A stretch of DNA of 16,683 nucleotides from positions 1 to 16,683 of the forward strand of contig JAUWXV010000058.1 in assembly GCA_030616165.1 (NCBI GenBank), given 5' to 3'. Shown here in pieces: positions 14,579-16,683 of the stretch (position 1 is its first letter; the number at the start of each line of letters is the position of its first letter). This DNA is from a bacterium. GTDB lineage: Bacteria > SM23-31 > JAUVVT01. The notes under the pieces were generated by a model that had not been told where the DNA came from, ran no database searches, and saw only the letters and a list, made by a program, of their open reading frames with translations. The position numbers and the translations under genes are program-made.

Positions 14579-14603
14579 GTAGGGACAGAACAGTGTTCTG
14601 TCC
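14579..14603 (+). repeat. REP-like GTAG hairpin with a different stem
   Basis: GTAG (14579-14582) is followed with no gap by GGACAGAAC-AGT-GTTCTGTCC, a perfect 9-bp stem. The foot is the same as at 10632 and 14113 but the stem sequence is unrelated beyond its leading GG. Conservation of foot and fold rather than stem sequence suggests structure-guided recognition. Confidence 0.7.
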
Positions 14604-14828
14604 TCACAATTCTGATGGCGATGGTCTTTCAGCCTTAAAGTCAATATTTATGTAAATGATAGGATTTTATCATAGTGATAATCTTTATAATCTTATTTTT
14701 TAACGATTTACACATTTTTCAGAAAAAAAATTGTAGTTTTTTTTATAATAATAAAAAAATTTATTTTCGTAAACCTATGTAATGCATAAAATAACGAATA
14801 GTTCAATTTTTTCACTAATATAAAAAAA

Positions 14829-14910
14829 ATGATAAAAATGATAAAAAATTGTCATTTTTTATCATAAAATGATAAAATATTATCATAAAATGATAAAAAT
14901 TTATCATATC
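14829..14910. repeat. Array of ATGATAAA/TTTATCAT palindromes, 21-bp period
   Basis: Three consecutive inverted repeats lie at 14838-14865 (12-bp arms), 14869-14886 (7-bp arms) and 14890-14907 (8-bp arms), each separated by AAA. An extra ATGATAAAA half-site lies at 14829. TATCAT recurs at 14860, 14881 and 14902, exactly 21 bp apart, or two helical turns. The layout resembles an operator or iteron array. The nearest minus-strand gene ends 238 nt away, so no target gene is obvious. Confidence 0.6.
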
Positions 14911-14973
14911 TAAAAAATATCTTAAGTCTAGGACCCAGTATCGATAACGTCGCCTTTAAAATAAATAGTTTTA

Positions 14974-14989
14974 TGAATTATTCAGGTTA
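14974..14989 (-). repeat. 16-nt inverted repeat, right copy
   Basis: TGAATTATTCAGGTTA is the exact reverse complement of 13983-13998. Flanking bases diverge within one or two positions on both sides. Confidence 0.55.
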
Positions 14990-15147
14990 AATAACCACAA
15001 AGATATACAAATCCTATTAAGTTTTTGCAACTGTTCTAATATTGCTGTAAATAACAGAAGTACTTAATAATATGAATGTTCTCTTAACCCGATTATTTCA
15101 AAATATTAATCTATACGAAACCTCTCAGAAATCCGAAATGGCATTTA

Positions 15148-16668
15148 TTAAAGCTCCCATCCTCTTCGGTATTCGCGACGCAGATATTCATTCGCTTCAG
15201 GTATGTTTGTAACTTTCATGTTTCTGGAGTCCCACTCTAACGGCGGTGTAGTATGGCTTTCATCGAAATTCCTTCTGCTATATCGTAACGCAACACCGGC
15301 AAGGCATATAGTTTCTGTAACGTCTCTTGCATTTATAAAATTCCCGGGCGACGGTTCCCCCCCTTTGAAAGCCTCTACCCAATCACTATCGCCTCCCCCT
15401 CTGCTCCTTTCTGCTTTAGGAATTTCGTCCACTCCCAGATATTCAAGCATCTTTTTCTCAGGAATGATTTGGTTCCCGAGAATTGTTCCTTTATCGCCGA
15501 CAAACATAGTCCCGGTCGCTGGCATTTGCCTGTTATCCATTTTCAATTCATCAGGTGTTAGAGGTCTCATTCCTCCGTCATACCAATATAAATCAATCGC
15601 GGGTCTTCTCCTTCGTGCCGGAAATCTAAAACGAATTGTGCAGGCATGCGGGAAAGCAAAGTCATTATGTTGAACAATGCTGACCTGGTCTACTATTTCG
15701 CAGGAAGAACTCGGGAGTGCTTCGATACTGTTTGGAACACCCAAATCAAATGCCATAAATATTGGCCAAAGACTATAATTACCCATATCTGCAATACTGC
15801 CACCTCCAAAGTCATACCAACCGCGAAATACAGCATGTGTATAATTCGGATGATAGGGACGATCGACTGCCGGACCGAGCCATAAATCCCAGTCAAAGCT
15901 TCTCGGAACCCGCACTCTTTCAGTTGGAATACTCAGATATTGAGGCCAAAACGGCCTGTCTGTCCAGTTATGAATCTCCCGAAGTGTGCCAATTGCCCCG
16001 TCCAATACCATATCTCTTACTGAATCAATCGGTCTTCTCCAGGCTGACAAGTGTGTTGCTACTCCCGTTTCACGAGCAGTTTCGACCATCAATCTGGCTT
16101 CATATACCCTGTTAGCCAATGGTTTATGCATAACAACATGCTTGCCTTTTTTCATTGCTGCAATTGATATAGTCGCATGGAGATGGTCCGGTGTCATTAC
16201 TTTTACTGCATCTAAGTCCTTTTCCTTTTCCAATAACTCTCTAAAATCAGCATAGGAAGAGCATCCGTTATAACTTTCTGAAGACCTGTTTTTTGCATAG
16301 TACTTTTCTACAACCTCTCGGCCGGGAAGTCGGCCACACCGAATACCATTAACGCCTTCTCCCCAGGTAGGCTCTTCTAAAACCTTTCGTATGCTGTTTC
16401 GAATTCCATTTTTAGACCAGTCAACATAATTTGTGTTGTCTCTTTCAGGGTCACAGACAGCAACAATTTGTATATCAGGATTAGCGACCAACCTAACCAT
16501 TTCCCTTAATCCCTGAGTGCCGCAGCCGATGTAACCTAAGGTAACTTTATCGCTCGGAGCGACATATTTAGGCCCACCTAACACATGTCTTGGAACAACA
16601 GTAAATGCAAAAGTTGCTGCTGCTGAGCCCAGAAATTTTCGACGGTTTATGTTTCTTTTAAGTGTCAT
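15148..16668 (-). CDS. Tat-exported Gfo/Idh/MocA-family oxidoreductase
   Basis: This 506-residue protein begins with a twin-arginine signal (RRKFLG at 9-14, hydrophobic stretch to about 25), then a Rossmann NAD(P)-binding fold (GYIGCGTQG, 45-53; acidic CDPERD near 72-77). The fold continues through the family motif TPDHLHATISIAAMKKGKHV. The C-terminal half is the Gfo/Idh/MocA substrate domain (WDLWLGPAVDRPYHP, FGGGSIADMGN). Such proteins are numerous in Planctomycetes and related candidate phyla and act on sugars or their derivatives; the substrate here is unknown. Two usual active-site motifs differ: EKP reads HKP (K182 kept) and DxGxH reads DMGNY. AGGAGG lies about 6 nt before the ATG. The gene looks richer in G+C than its neighbours and is isolated by 1.3 kb of repeats. 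Confidence 0.9.
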   Translation of the reverse strand: MTLKRNINRRKFLGSAAATFAFTVVPRHVLGGPKYVAPSDKVTLGYIGCGTQGLREMVRLVANPDIQIVAVCDPERDNTNYVDWSKNGIRNSIRKVLEEPTWGEGVNGIRCGRLPGREVVEKYYAKNRSSESYNGCSSYADFRELLEKEKDLDAVKVMTPDHLHATISIAAMKKGKHVVMHKPLANRVYEARLMVETARETGVATHLSAWRRPIDSVRDMVLDGAIGTLREIHNWTDRPFWPQYLSIPTERVRVPRSFDWDLWLGPAVDRPYHPNYTHAVFRGWYDFGGGSIADMGNYSLWPIFMAFDLGVPNSIEALPSSSCEIVDQVSIVQHNDFAFPHACTIRFRFPARRRRPAIDLYWYDGGMRPLTPDELKMDNRQMPATGTMFVGDKGTILGNQIIPEKKMLEYLGVDEIPKAERSRGGGDSDWVEAFKGGEPSPGNFINARDVTETICLAGVALRYSRRNFDESHTTPPLEWDSRNMKVTNIPEANEYLRREYRRGWEL

Positions 16669-16683
16669 TTTTTACCTCCTGAT

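Larger units (their letters stand above)
13818..15147. other. 1.3-kb AT-rich gene-free region with several repeat families
   Basis: No credible protein gene, tRNA or rRNA is visible on either strand. The region holds hairpins at 13885-13905, 14113-14134 and 14579-14603, a 16-nt inverted repeat at its ends (13983-13998 and 14974-14989), a degenerate copy of the 45-nt repeat (14529-14547), and a palindrome array (14829-14910). A slipin promoter should lie near 13830-13900 but no clear box is identified. It looks like a landing site for small mobile palindromes or the remains of an eroded element. Confidence 0.65.

Noticed and set aside
14829-14910. CRISPR array
   Set aside because: The repeating units are contiguous palindromes with 3-nt linkers rather than repeats separated by unique spacers, and no cas gene is present.
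15136-15152. Plus-strand sigma-54 promoter (TGGCATTTATTAAAGC)
   Set aside because: The GG-GC spacing is one base too long and the site overlaps the end of a minus-strand gene with no plus-strand gene downstream.
15203-16255. Several plus-strand open frames opposite the oxidoreductase gene
   Set aside because: They are antisense shadows of a well-supported minus-strand gene, with no ribosome-binding sites or recognisable domains.

Overview
All recognised genes in this window lie on the minus strand, so transcription runs from high to low coordinates. The DNA is AT-rich with very AT-rich spacers. The flagellar basal-body set includes cytoplasmic, rod and MS-ring parts but not the outer rings, so it does not separate Gram-negative from Gram-positive. 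A sigma-54 enhancer-binding regulator, GTAG-type palindromic repeats and a twin-arginine (Tat) Gfo/Idh/MocA oxidoreductase suggest an uncultured, motile, low-GC bacterium, perhaps from a candidate phylum near the PVC/FCB lineages. The phylum is a guess; nothing here fixes it.

Region 1 (1-10352) is a flagellar regulation and assembly block. In transcription order it holds a soluble PAS-histidine kinase, an NtrC-type response regulator with an intact GAFTGA motif, a 217-nt spacer, then flgB, flgC, fliE, fliF, fliG, fliH, fliI, fliJ and a MotE/YlxF-like membrane protein. The spacer before flgB carries a canonical sigma-54 promoter, TGGCAT-N5-TTGCA. An identical promoter lies at 137-152, pointing at a gene just beyond the left edge. 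A palindrome GGAAA-N3-TTTCC lies 115-120 bp upstream of the -24 element of both promoters. The simplest reading is that the adjacent two-component pair activates both flagellar operons through that palindrome.

Region 2 (10353-10857) is a gene-free cluster of small palindromic and direct repeats, including a hairpin with a GTAG foot like REP elements.

Region 3 (10858-13817) holds a PHP-family histidinol-phosphatase-like gene preceded by a MEMO1-family gene (AmmeMemoRadiSam protein B). Before these lie a slipin (SPFH) gene and a 50-residue membrane peptide gene closed by a strong rho-independent terminator. The slipin reading frame continues in register past a double TAG, through a 32-codon open stretch and another TAG, into that small gene.

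Region 4 (13818-15147) is 1.3 kb of gene-free, extremely AT-rich DNA with two more GTAG-foot hairpins, a variant hairpin, a 16-nt inverted repeat enclosing about 1 kb, and a 21-bp-periodic array of ATGATAAA palindromes.

Region 5 (15148-16668) is a Tat-exported Gfo/Idh/MocA oxidoreductase, less AT-rich than its surroundings and lacking the usual EKP and DxGxH residues.
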